Below are positions 49,725 to 61,439 of a DNA stretch of 64,000 nucleotides, piece by piece (the stretch's first letter is position 1; each line of letters begins with the position of its first letter). Location of the stretch: contig JAKUDP010000003.1 of assembly GCA_022570795.1 (NCBI GenBank), positions 2,693,001 to 2,757,000 of the forward strand. The letters run 5' to 3'. The notes under the pieces are model-generated. The model was not told where the DNA came from. It saw nothing but the letters and a program-made list of their open reading frames with translations, and searched no databases. The stretch comes from Sphaerulina vaccinii (lineage: Eukaryota > Ascomycota > Dothideomycetes > Mycosphaerellales > Mycosphaerellaceae). A program made the position numbers and the translations under genes.

Positions 49725-51716
49725 ATTAAAATATCTACTACTAGTACTACTACTAACTATATTAATAGTTACTTTAAAAATAATAGAGCTTTTACTATAG
49801 TAGACTTTAGAAATTCTAGACTTATTACTTCTAGTAAAACTACTAAATTAGAAGATACTATATTAGTTTATAATCTAGACTTAGGTATTATTTTTTGCTC
49901 TAGTTGTTCTACTAATCTAACTAATTCTAACTATATAAAATATCTTTATTTAAAGTATAATAGTTTATTTAAAATATATAAAAATAATAATATTCTAGAA
50001 AATCTAGAAAAGAAAATAGAATCTTTAGATATATCTACTTTAGAAGAGCTTACTACTAAAGTAGTTAATAATACTTATTTATTTAAAGAGTTAGATATAT
50101 CTTTTAATAGTTTTAAGTACCTTAGCTATAACTATATTAATATTAATAGAAAAGAAATTAGAAAATACTATACTAAAAAATATAACTCTTCTACTCTAGC
50201 TACTAATAAAAAAGCTAGTTATATTTTAGAAAATATACCTATATAAGTTTTAGTAGAATTTAATAAAAATTCTAAATTATATTTTATATCTAAACTATCT
50301 AATTTAGAATTAGAAGAGTCTAGTACTAGTTTATCTAGAAGTTTAACTTATAGAAATAGAAGTAATAGCTTTTCTAATATAAGTAATAGTAGTATAGAAT
50401 CTAATAGTAATTCTAGTAATAGTATAGAAGAACTAGAAGATATTACTTTTTTATTAAAAAAAAAAATTTTAAAAAATTATAAACTAGAAGTTACTAGAAT
50501 AGAAGATAATACTATTAATATAGATAGTAATACTAAACTACTTAATAACTTTATTAAAAAATCTAATATATTAACTTATTTAAAAAATAAAAATAGAGAA
50601 TATTTAATAGAAATAGGCTATAGTAATATAGAACCTAGTACTAATATAATAGAATCTAATATTAATAGTTTAGATTTTTCTAATTTAGAAAATCTAGTAA
50701 TAGAATATTTAATAGAAATTAGTACTAAAATAAATAGTATACTTCTTACTATTAGATAAAGAATTAGAAGTAGTAATTATAGCTCTACTACTAAAAAATT
50801 TAAAAACTTTATACTTTTAGATAGTATTTCTACTAAAAATACTTATTTTAAAATATTTTTATAACTACTTATATTTACTATTAAAGTATTTTATATTACT
50901 AGTATATTTAAAAATAGTAGAGATAAAGAAGAACTAGAATACTATAGTCTAGTTAAAGATATTACTATTAGTAGTACTTTAGAAACTCTTTTTAGAAAAC
51001 TTATTTCTTTTAATTATACTACTATAAATATAAAAGAAAATAAATTCGAGCTATACTATCTATTTAGTAGAATATTTAGAAAGCTACTAAAAGAACTTAA
51101 TTCCTCTTTTATTAGTAAAGATACTACTTTTAATAATCTAGTTATTATTTTCTACTATATTAGAAATTTAGATAAATATAGTAAAAAAATTATAAATCTA
51201 CTTTTTATAGAAAAATTAACTAGTATAATAATTTATAACTCTAGATTAGTAACTCTAGGTTACTACTACTATTTAGAAGTTATAGAAGATAGTTTAGAAA
51301 AAGAGGAAGATTCTATAGTAGAAAATAATATTTTTATAAAAAATTTTATACTAAAGTATTTAACTAATATTAGTTTAAACTATTTTAGTTTTATTAGTAC
51401 TATTAGACTTTATTTTCTAGCTTTTACTAAAAAAATAGTAACTACTAAAGGACTTATAGAAGAGCCTAGGCCTAATTTAATTATTTATAATAATATAGAA
51501 TATTCTATTTCTAATCTAAAAGAACTATTTAGTAATATATATATTAAGTTAGAAAATATACTATTAAAGAAATTATTAGGAATAAATAGTTTAGAAGAAT
51601 TAAATTTTAATTTTAAATTAGTTAATAATAGTAGTTTAATTAATAGAATAGAATCTAGTATTCTAGATATAAAAGAACTTAGAAAATTTAAAAAAGAACT
51701 TTATTTTCTAAACTAA
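49725..51716 (+). pseudogene. 664-codon eroded frame, resembling the N-terminal region of TLH-type RecQ proteins
   Basis: One frame (codons starting at positions divisible by three) stays open from 49,725 to the TAA at 51,714, apart from single TAA codons at 50,244, 50,757 and 50,862. Two further TAAs lie just upstream (49,710, 49,722). The translation has no Met, Gln, His or Trp, as expected after CpA/TpG loss. Recognisable points: a Cys-x-x-Cys (FCSSCSTNLTN) near residue 60 and, near the end, IIYNNIEYSISNLKELFSNI, which resembles the conserved segment before the helicase core in fungal telomere-linked RecQ proteins. No start codon is present. It is a RIP-mutated relative of the block II gene, or a gene kept open despite RIP. 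Confidence 0.6.
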
Positions 51717-51734
51717 CTTACTAAAAAAAATAGC

Positions 51735-53780
51735 TATTATAATAAAACTCTATCTAAAATATACTTTGCGACCTAACCTATAGTTATAATAGAGTATCTA
51801 TATAGAATATATTACAACTATATATATCTAGTTCCAGAAGGTACGGTCGTATTAGTAGGGTCGTAATAGAGTAAAAGTGTCCCAAACTACCCCAAACTTA
51901 GGTAGATAAGAGTTCTAAGAGATACAAATATATTTTATATATATTATATTTATAGAAAGCATCGTAGTCGTATATTAAATATCGCCGAAAATTATCGAGT
52001 CGGTTTAGAGTTCGTATATACGACTAGTAGTATAGGGGTGCGAGAACGCGAACCTATAAATAAAGATACTACAAAGAGTATATATATAGAATTATATATA
52101 GTAGACCTATTCGTATCGCAATACGTACCCTATTCAAAAGTTGCCTTAGGTAGTCGAGAAAGATAGTCTATATAAATATATTTGGTATAGAGTAGAACTA
52201 CGAGGTATATTATAGTCGAGTAGAGGAAGCTATCGAAGACCTCGACTCTAAAAACTCGCTTTAGTTATAGAGATAGTAAGATATATTCGTAAATAACTAG
52301 GTATATTTATAGAATAGAAGAGGTCGCTTAGACAAGTTATTTATTTCGAAGTTAATAACTAATCTTAAATTTTTACTATACTAGTACCTAAGAGAGGCGA
52401 TAGCCCTCTAACTTACCTAATCGAGCTACTATAAGTCCCTTCGATTTTATAAGAAACCGAGCTACCTAGACTAGTAGCCTAAGATAGAAGCTTAGAGAGA
52501 CTATATCTACCTCTAGATTCCGAGTTTAACTAAAACCTAGTATTATATAAGACCTACTTAAAGTAAGGATATAGTCTAAATAGAGAAGTAGGTCTATTAG
52601 GCCTATACTATAAGTATCGGGTTAGTTCTTCTAATATACTCGTAGTAGCCTAGTATCTTTATCGTTCTCCTCGACTAGAGTAGTATAAGTATATATTTAA
52701 TCTAGGCTATCTAGTTCGTCTATAGTTATAGTCTACCTACGTATAGGTTCTAGTTCTTCTACTAGCGAGATAGATTCGATCGGTAGCGAAGAGGTAGATT
52801 AGCTATTAAAAGTATACTCGTCGATAGTATCGAGCTTATCTACTATATACTATAAGCTATAGATCCGCGCCTAGATCTCTATCGTAGGAGAGTAGTAGGT
52901 ATTATAGTACTACTTATCGACGTCGAACTAGTATAGATCGGCTACTAGTTTCGCTATAACGAGCTATAAGGTAGGACTATCGTATCTATATAGAGGCTCC
53001 TTCTACGATATAAATAAATCTTTACTATTCTCGTCTTATACTTACGATCCTATCTAGTCGTCCTCGTCGCTTTCTCGGGCTATCTACTCTATCGCTTTTA
53101 TCTATTTCTTATAAAAAAGAGTCGTACTACTTTACTATTACTTCTTTCTTTCGGTATACAAAGTAATAGGCGCTAGTATAACAGGCTATAATAGCTAGAG
53201 TCTAAGCTAGTTCTCCTTGAGACCTAGGAGATATACCTCGGCGACTCTTCTACTATACTCTTCTAACCTTTTACTTATAATAAGTAATTAGATATTACTA
53301 GAGATAATATATATTACTATAAGAAGCCGCCTATACTTTATACTCTTATAGTAGAGACCTATATCGGTACGTGTAGCTACCGACTTCTACTATATAGTAA
53401 TAGTATTTTCGAGACTAACCTTCGCTTTAGAGTTCGCTATTATTAAAATAAGTAGCTACTAGAATAATTAGAATAGGTTCTCGAGTAGAGAATAGATAGC
53501 CTCCGAGATCTTTTTAAACTAGTTAGCGCTCTAGTTCTACTAGATAATACGTAGATAGCTATTCTAGGTAGCTAAGGCCGAGGTACCTATTATAATATTA
53601 ATCTATATAAGAGCGCGCTACTCTAGATTGCTTAGGAAAGCCTCTTTGCTATATATATCTAGGTTCGAGTAGGTTACCTAGAGTTAGTAGATATATATAT
53701 AGCGCTATACAAATATCGATAGTACTATAATATTCTCGGTCTTATCTGCGAGAAAGTCGAGGATATTCTTTAGAGTATCT
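51735..53780 (+). repeat. about 2.0-kb direct repeat, copy 2 (lightly mutated)
   Basis: Second copy of the repeat at 41,905-44,017. CpG is retained throughout, while CpA and TpG are nearly absent. It marks the change from block I to block II. Its flank after 53,780 (CTATATCTTACCTAGCTC) differs from that of copy 1. The 2-kb length is long for fungal LTRs and no TG...CA ends can be checked after RIP. Confidence 0.88.
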
Positions 53781-54479
53781 ACCTATATCTTACCTAGCTC
53801 TAGGTTCCTAAGGTAGGCTAGGACGTTCTCGTCTAGTCGGTCGGGCTAGAGTACCCTCGCTAGTACTACCTCTACTTTATATATAGGGATTAGGTCTAGT
53901 TATATATCGAGATTACTATTTGCGGCTTTAGTAATATACTCGACTTATATAGGAGCTTTATTAGGTCGTACTTCGTATAGTTCGATATTTTTATTATTCG
54001 TAGTACTACTAGTAGGACTCGATAGTATTATCTTCTAGTATATATATATAGGCGTTATATATATCGAATTATTATAGAATTAGAGTATATAATAGGGGAG
54101 AGAGGTATCTATTTAGAGTTTAATAACTATACTTAGAATATACTAGAACTCTCTCTCCTATACTAATAGAGTTGGGTCTACTTCTATTAACCTACTTCTA
54201 TTTAGTAAAAGGTCGTCTAAACCGTGCTAAACTAAAGTATATAGTAGAGCTAGGTTATATAAATATATTTTATATAAATAGTCGGGTAGTTTTAAAGTTC
54301 GTATATCGATTAGAGTTAGAATATAGACGTAGAGGAGCTTAGTATAACCGAAGCCTATATAGGGAGATACTATAAAAAGCGCGTCGAGGTCGAGATAATA
54401 GATTATAGATACGTAGATATCGGTATATATATCCGAAGTTATAATAGCTATCGAAAGATACTATTATATATAACTCGTT
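53781..54479. other. RIP-mutated DNA without recognised feature
   Basis: Spacer between the 2-kb repeat and the minisatellite; no supportable gene. Confidence 0.45.
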
Positions 54480-55910
54480 ATAGAACCTATTACCTAAAAA
54501 CGAAAAGAGGCCTATAACCCGCTATAGACCCGGCATCCTAGTACTAGTAGGTAAACGAGGTATTAATAACCCGTTCTAGAGCCTATAACCTAAGGACCTA
54601 TTAATAAAAGGTATAGGTAACCCAATTACTAGTAGGTAAAAAGAGGGCCTATTCTATAGCTTATAAATTAAAATCGTATAGGCTACCTATTCGTAGGCGT
54701 TATCTAAGTATATATATAAGGAGGTATAGCAACCCGATCGCTAGTAGATTTAAAAGTCCGGAGCCTAAGTACTAGCTAGTATAAGAAAGTAGGGAACTTA
54801 TAACCTAAGTATAAGGAGAGTCGGTCTAGTAACCTATACGAGAGCCTATAACCTAAGTACTAGTAGAAAAAAGTATTAACGACCTATAGTAGAGTATAAT
54901 CTAAGTACTTATAGATTATAAAAGTAGTAGCTACCTATTTAGGGTCCGTAACCTAAGTAGTAAAAACAAAGAGAGAGCCTATAACCTATAGCCCTAGTAG
55001 TTAAAAGAGGTATTAGTAACCTATAAGCGAGCCCGTAACCTAAATACCGATAGAAGAGAAGGCCTATAATACTAGAACCTATAGATTAGAAGGTATTAGT
55101 AATCCAAGTATTAGTAGACTAGAAGGAGCTATTACCTAAGTACTAATAATAAAAAAAGGGCCTCGTAAGCTATAAAAGAACCTATTACCTAAGTACTAGC
55201 TAATAAAAGAGGTATTAGCCCGTAACCTAAGTACCCGTAGATACGAATATATAGGTAACCTAATCGCTAGTAGACGAGACGTAGACTAAAAGAGTATAGG
55301 CTAACTATATAGAGACGTTATCTAGATATATAGACTAAGGTATAAGTAACTCGTTCGAAAGTATTATTTAAGTATATAGATTAAGGTACGAGCAACCTAT
55401 TCGAGAGCTCGTAACCTAAGTACCTATAGGTTAAAAAGGTATTATCTATATATATAATCTAAGATATAGGCTATCTATTTGAAAGTATTATCTAAGTATA
55501 TAGATAAGGAGGTATAGATAACCCGATTACTAGTAGACGAGGAGAGAGTCTGTAGCTTATAATAGAACTAGTAATCTAAGTAAGTAGGAAAGTAATAGTA
55601 ACCCGTACGAGAGTATAATATTAGTATTTGTAGACCGAGGTATAGGCAACCTATTTAGAAGCCCGTAACCTAAGTACTTATAGATTAAAAGGATATTATT
55701 ACTTATTCGAGAGTATTATCTAAGTACGTAGTAGGTAGCCTATTTAAAAGTATTATCTAAGTATATAGATAAAGAGGTATAGCAACCTATACGAGGGTAT
55801 TATCTATATATATAGACCCGAAAGTTAGTAACCTATAAAAGAGGGCAACCTAAGAACTAGGCAATTAAAAAGTAAATAGAATAAGAGTACTAGTAACCTA
55901 AGTACCTATC
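54480..55910. repeat. degenerate minisatellite built on GTAACCTAAGTAC
   Basis: The core GTAACCTAAGTAC and RIP variants (ATTATCTAAGTATATAG) recur about 20 times over 1.4 kb, at irregular spacing of about 35-70 bp. A second motif (AGGTATAGGCAACCTATT, then CGAGAG) alternates with it. Between units are variable A/G-rich linkers. No protein frame persists. Confidence 0.72.
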
Positions 55911-56099
55911 TATACGAAGCTAGGAGTTATTATAAGAATTTATAATAGCTACTAAGTATTTCTACTATTTATATAAATAGTAAATTGTCGTATATAAGGA
56001 GTATTATATTATGGTATAGCCTAGTTATATATATAGTTATATATAAAGTAAGTAGTATAGGGTACTATAGAGTTAGGTATAATCTATTACCGACGAGAT

Positions 56100-59000
56100 T
56101 TAGTTATAGCCCGGTATAATATTATAGTAAAGCGAGTTTTCGGTACCTAGTAGTATAAGTAAGCCGATAGTAGAGATTCTATTATATACTAATAAATTAA
56201 AATATCGAGTCGACCTAAAGTAGTATATATATATATACTACGATCGAATAGTAATAAAAAAGTATTAGTAGTACGTCTATTAGTAGGCCGTCTAGACCTA
56301 TCGAGAACGAGTAGACGTAGGTAATCGACCTACTATATAGTAACGTATAGAGGAGGCTATACGGTAGGTCTATTACTAGTAGTTTTTTGCCTAAGGCCTA
56401 TATTCGAGTTATTTCGAGGTCCGTTTACTAGAGGCCGCCTCTATAGAGGAGGAGGAGCCCGATAATAGTATCGAGAGTATATAGAATTAGGTATAGGTAT
56501 ATGCTAACTAGGTATTTGACGAGTTATAAGCTAATATGACTATTATAGAAGGAGAGAAGGACGAGGTAAATCCGTAGTTATAATAGGTAGGGTAGGCTAT
56601 ATATTTAGATAGATACGACTACGACGAGTTATTATATTATATTCGTAAGCTCGATACTACTACCGAGTAGAAAGGCGATCGAGAGCCCGTCGAGGCTGCT
56701 ATATAGAAGTCGGTAGAATACGTTACTATAAAAAGCTAGTATAGTATTACTAGGAGTAGGATTATATTATATATATAGGCGGTCTATATAGAGAAGGAGT
56801 AGATCTAGTATAAGCTATTATAGCTATATTAGGACAAGAAGAAAATCGGCTATTATTCCTAGGTATAGTAATAGATAGTTATATTTTTCGCCTATATATA
56901 GAAGGAGTATAAGTAGCATAGCCCGCGGTATCGGTTTAACCGGCGATAGTAGTATATATAGGACCGATTTTAGAAAAAGGTAGAGAGGTAGGCCAAGTAG
57001 AGAGAGATAGTAGAAGTAGAAGAAGGAGATAAGGGCGGCGAGGACAAGGGCGGCGAGAATAAAGGTAGCGAGAACAAGGGTAGTAAGAGTAAAAATAATA
57101 GAAAGTAGATAATAGCTATAGATAAGGTATATTTAGATTTTTATATTAAATTAATAAATTAGACTATCTACTATAAAGAGTACGATTATACGATAATATA
57201 TACTATAGCTATATTAGGTATTAACTCGTTTCGAGAAAGATAGTAGGATCCCGAATTATATCTATTTATTATATTCGAGGTTATTAAGTTAGCCTATTTT
57301 ATAGTCGTCTAGAAGGCTATATTATTAGAAAAAGTCGAACTCGAAGACGAGTATAGTCTGTATAGTAGTCCGTATTAGTTCGATAGTAAGAGTAGGTATA
57401 AAAGTATATCCTCTAGTACCGATCGAGTAGCTTATATAGTAAAAGTAGTCGTAAGTAGAGTAGTTTATAGTAGGTATAGATTATAATAGATAGTTTTATA
57501 GTATAGTAGACAAATAGCCCTATCGATTAGTTATTAGATTTATAGATATACGGGTTAAAGATCTATTATAGTACTACTACCCCTAGGTATATTATATAGA
57601 AAGATAAGTATATTTTATAGTATAAAAACGTTAGTTTTAGTATAGCCTAGTTCCGAAGTATAATCTACTAGTTATACTAGGAGACCTATCGAGTATTATA
57701 AGAGGATATTATATTCGCGCCGGGAGGAAAGGGTATACTCGAGATCTCGTAGATATCGTTATATAACGACCTGTCTAACGCTAGTATTAGGTAGAATTTT
57801 TTATAAAATATATAGAATCGATAGCTAGTCGAGGGATCGTCGTAGATATTCTACTATATCTAGAGCGACCCCCGCTAGTAGAGGAGGTTCGTCCGCGCCG
57901 ATAGTATATTTAGGATTAGTCGCAAGTAGTTTATAGATTAGATACGGTAGGTCGACTAGTTTCGGGTATAGTTATTAGTATTAATATATATTACTAGTAG
58001 ATAGCCCGCCTATAGTCCGGAGGTATTAAGTATATAGTACTATAATATAGCTACGGGAGGCTACTAGAATATATTTATCGAGGACGGGATAGTAGTATTT
58101 ATAACGTAGTATAGTAAGTAGTTTATAGTAATAAGAGATATTAAGATTATCTACCGATATATACCCTATAAGGTCGGCGAGTTAGTAATATAGTATTTAT
58201 AGTTAGTATTACTATTCGTCGAGTAGATATAGGCTATAATATTCGGATCGGAGAAGCTATCGGCCTATATATAGCCGTAGGACGATAGGGGTAAGAAATA
58301 GACGATAGATCGTATAAGTAAAGTAATAAAGTAGACTATAGAAGAAGGGTTAGAGTAGGCTATCGGCGTTAGTATATACTACGAGATTACTATCGCTATT
58401 AGCCGCGAATAGGTATACGAGGCTACGTAGTTCTAGCGCGATAAGGCCGATATACTAGAGGAGTAGAACGAGGCCTATAGCGCGGCATAGGCGGCGGATT
58501 TATAGGCGACGTATAGCCCTAGTATCGCTAGTAATATATATATATATATATATTATAAAGTAGTTCGGGACTAACGCCAATTTATAGATATAGTTTCATA
58601 CTATTAGTATCGATTAGTATCGGTTATAGTAGTTCGAGTCCTAGTAGATCTAGAACGAGGGGCACGATTTGAAATAGAAGTAGTATCTATTTAAAGACGA
58701 TACCTACGAGGAGTATACCGAGTAGCGAATATAGTTATACTAGATAGACGCCTATACGATATTATAGTAAATAATATAGTAGGAGGTATTATTATAGAGC
58801 GCCTAGAAAGAGGCTATATAGGCAATTTAGAAAGGAAAGAGCCCTATTGTCGCTATTATACCTACTAGATCTAGTAAGAGTATATTATTTATATTACCGG
58901 CGTAGGCAGAGCCGGGTAGAGTTACTATCGTCGTCGTACTATTTCGCGGGTTATAGGACGATATAGTATATTGGTATAGGTAGTTAGGTATCTCGTATAT

Positions 59001-60250
59001 AGTATAGAACAATTTCTAATAGCCCGACGGGGCGTCGATCGTATTAGTAACGCTAGAGAAGGTATTAGATAATATATTTTAGACGTTCGTATAGTAGATC
59101 TAGGTAATATAGTAGTTAGATCGTATTATTATCGACGAGTACTATTATATTTTAAATAACTAGGTAGATTTTTATAACTAGTTATAGTAGATAGGAGAGT
59201 TAGTTAGCGCCGAGACGTAGATAGTATTATTAATAGCTACTATACCCCCCTAGAACGAGGAGAAGTTATTCTAGTATATATATTAGTAGTAGGAGAAGGT
59301 ATATATTATTCGGGCATCTATAGTATATAAAAATATCTATTATACTATTATCGATAGAGGGTATAGCTGCGCGTCTAGAGATACTATATTAGAGAAAATT
59401 ATAATAGTATTTTTAGATCGAGATCGCAAGGGTAAGGTATTAATTATATATAATAGTAAGCCGGGTATAGAGTAGATCGTAGTATCTAGAATATTTCTAT
59501 ATAAGTATTACTATACTAGTATACCCTAGGCGGTATAGTAGGAGTTATTATAAGAGTTTTGAGAAGGCTAATTCCGAGTTATTATAGCGACGGGGGCGTT
59601 TAGTATAGGTATCGACGTCGTAGGTATCTATTTAGTCGTTTATATAGACAATCTATAAGATATAAGAGATTATAGATAGACGAGTAGGCGTAGAGGGCGG
59701 GACGGGGAGCCTATATATACTATTATTATATAGGGTAGTATCGCTAGTACGAATATATTAGTATAGTAGTATATAAATATATTATAGTTCTAGTATTATC
59801 GGAGGATTATTAATTAGTATTTAGATAGAGATAGTTATCGAGTACAATATTAGAACGACGAGGGTATATATAATTATTACTAGTAGTACTAGATAGACGT
59901 TAATAAGTAGGGAGATAATATCGAGGAGAAGGAAGTATATAAAAATACCTAGTATATCGAGTATAAAGATACCTAGTATATCGAGTATATCTAGTCGTCT
60001 AGCTATCGGTCTAGTTAATAATTTAGCTAATAGGCAGACTAGTAGCTAGAATAGTAGCTAGAATAGCGTCTACTATATCGGATAGATTAGCGTTCTAGCT
60101 AGTAGGTAGATTAGTAGGTAGACTAGCGGCTATTATATTAGGTAGACTAGTAGGTAGATTAGCGGCTACTACGTCGGTTAGTATAGTCGATAGTAGTAAT
60201 AGAGGTCGAGGTATAGAATCGATAGTATACTATTCTATAGGAGTATCGGG
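56100..60250 (+). pseudogene. RIP-inactivated telomere-linked RecQ helicase (TLH-like) gene
   Basis: Ends are approximate. In one frame over about 790 bp the RecQ helicase core is readable with Gln/Trp turned to stops: KGKSPIVAI before an altered Walker A (58,861-58,881, ending KS), VTIVVV, an altered DECH box (DEYY, 59,134-59,145), STVRKNIHY, NSKPGIEQI, GIDVVGIYLVVYIDN, and a motif VI ending GRDGEP near 59,705. Upstream, in another frame, IFIEDGIVVFIT (about 58,071-58,106) and VGELVIQYL match the conserved pre-helicase region of fungal TLH proteins. The two frames differ around an (AT)n run at about 58,538-58,555. A Gln-rich tail follows to about 60,250. TLH genes typically lie beside telomeres. 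Confidence 0.82.
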
Positions 60251-60704
60251 TCTAGTAGATATAGAGTAGAGCTATATAGTAGGCATAGGTCGAATAATAG
60301 TTAGAGTAATAGAAAGGTATATATATTATATATAAGGTATATAGGAGAGAGTACAATTATAGTATAAGCTAGTATAGATAGGTAGATATCGAAAGTATAG
60401 AAATAGAATAGAGGTAGTAGTAGGGAAAAAGTAGTATTAAGTATATATAGAGAGTAGTATATTATCGATATAGTATACCCTAAAGTATATATCGGAGGAG
60501 TAATAAAAAAGGGATATTATAGAGTAGGGTCTAGTACTAGTTTTTTAGAGTTATTATCGGCGTCGTTATCGGAATTAAGTATAGGTTCCTAGAGGTATAG
60601 TAGTAGTAGTTATAGTAGATATAGTAGAAGGGAGTCTAGTTAGATAATTAGATAGTAGTATAGTAGATAGGAAAAGTAGATACTATCGATATATTTCGAT
60701 ATAG

Positions 60705-61352
60705 TCGATTATTAGCGGCGTTTATATAAATAGTATAGCGAGTCGAAGAGTAGTTAGAGGTAGTAGGTAGTAGTATCGATCGTCGTAGTATAGTAATATT
60801 AAATTAAAGGTAGAAGGGATAGAATTATATTAGTATAAAAAGTAACTATAGGATTACTATTATTAGCTATACTAGCGATAGTTTTATAGTAGTAAAAAGT
60901 TTTAGAAAGTCTAGAGAGGCCCTATTATACAATTCTAGAGGTTTGAAGAGTATTAGAGTCGTAGTTTAGTCGAGATCGTAGTTCCTAAATAATATTTATA
61001 AGTATATTAAAAAGAAGAATATATTATAAGTATTTTATAGTTAAGGCAATATAGCTATAAATCGAGGATATTCGGAAGGTCGTAGTAATAATAAAATTAA
61101 TATATTTATAACTATTATTACGAGTTTCGTATATTGTATTAGTAGGAAGAATAGTATAGAAGGATATATAGTTTATAGTATATTAAAGTAAGTTAAAAAT
61201 CTAAGTTCTAGTAAAATAATATTCGAAGTATATTATATTTATAGTATATTTTCAAAGTCGGATCCCCGAGCTATATTCGAAGTTTAGAGTTAGTAGAGTT
61301 AGGTTTATAGTTGTCGTAGATAATAGGATTAGAGTTTGTCGAAGTTAGGGAT
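60705..61352 (+). repeat. direct repeat pair, copy A
   Basis: 60,705-60,888 matches 63,543-63,725 (offset 2,838) and 61,201-61,352 matches 63,738-63,888 (offset 2,537). Shared landmarks include TTTATATAAATAGTATAGCG, GTAACTATAGGATTACTATT and CTAAGTTCTAGTAAAATAAT. Copy A holds about 300 bp between the two matching parts that copy B lacks. Confidence 0.85.
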
Positions 61353-61439
61353 ATACTAGTACTAGAAGCGGCAATATAATATCGATATAGTAGGGATATT
61401 ATTTATTATAAAAGAGTATTATCGATATATTACTATCGA

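Larger units (their letters stand above)
41230..51744. repeat. AT-rich block I: extreme RIP-type erosion
   Basis: Composition changes abruptly about 60 bp after the kinase stop. From here C is found almost only before T or C; CpA, TpG and most CpG are gone, and TpA is dominant. ATG is essentially absent, so no normal reading frame can start. This is the signature of repeat-induced point mutation in repeated DNA of ascomycetes. Features still visible are a 2.1-kb repeat copy, an eroded middle, a 160-bp satellite, and a long open frame, each listed separately. Confidence 0.9.

Noticed and set aside
41905..53780. The 2-kb direct repeats as LTRs of one retrotransposon
   Set aside because: Long for fungal LTRs, no visible terminal dinucleotides or polymerase motifs after RIP, and the interior holds a satellite and a TLH-like frame. 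Segmental duplication or repeated subtelomeric modules fit as well.
58827..59012. 61-codon minus-strand frame in block II
   Set aside because: It lies antisense to the readable helicase core and exists only because RIP changed the forward strand.
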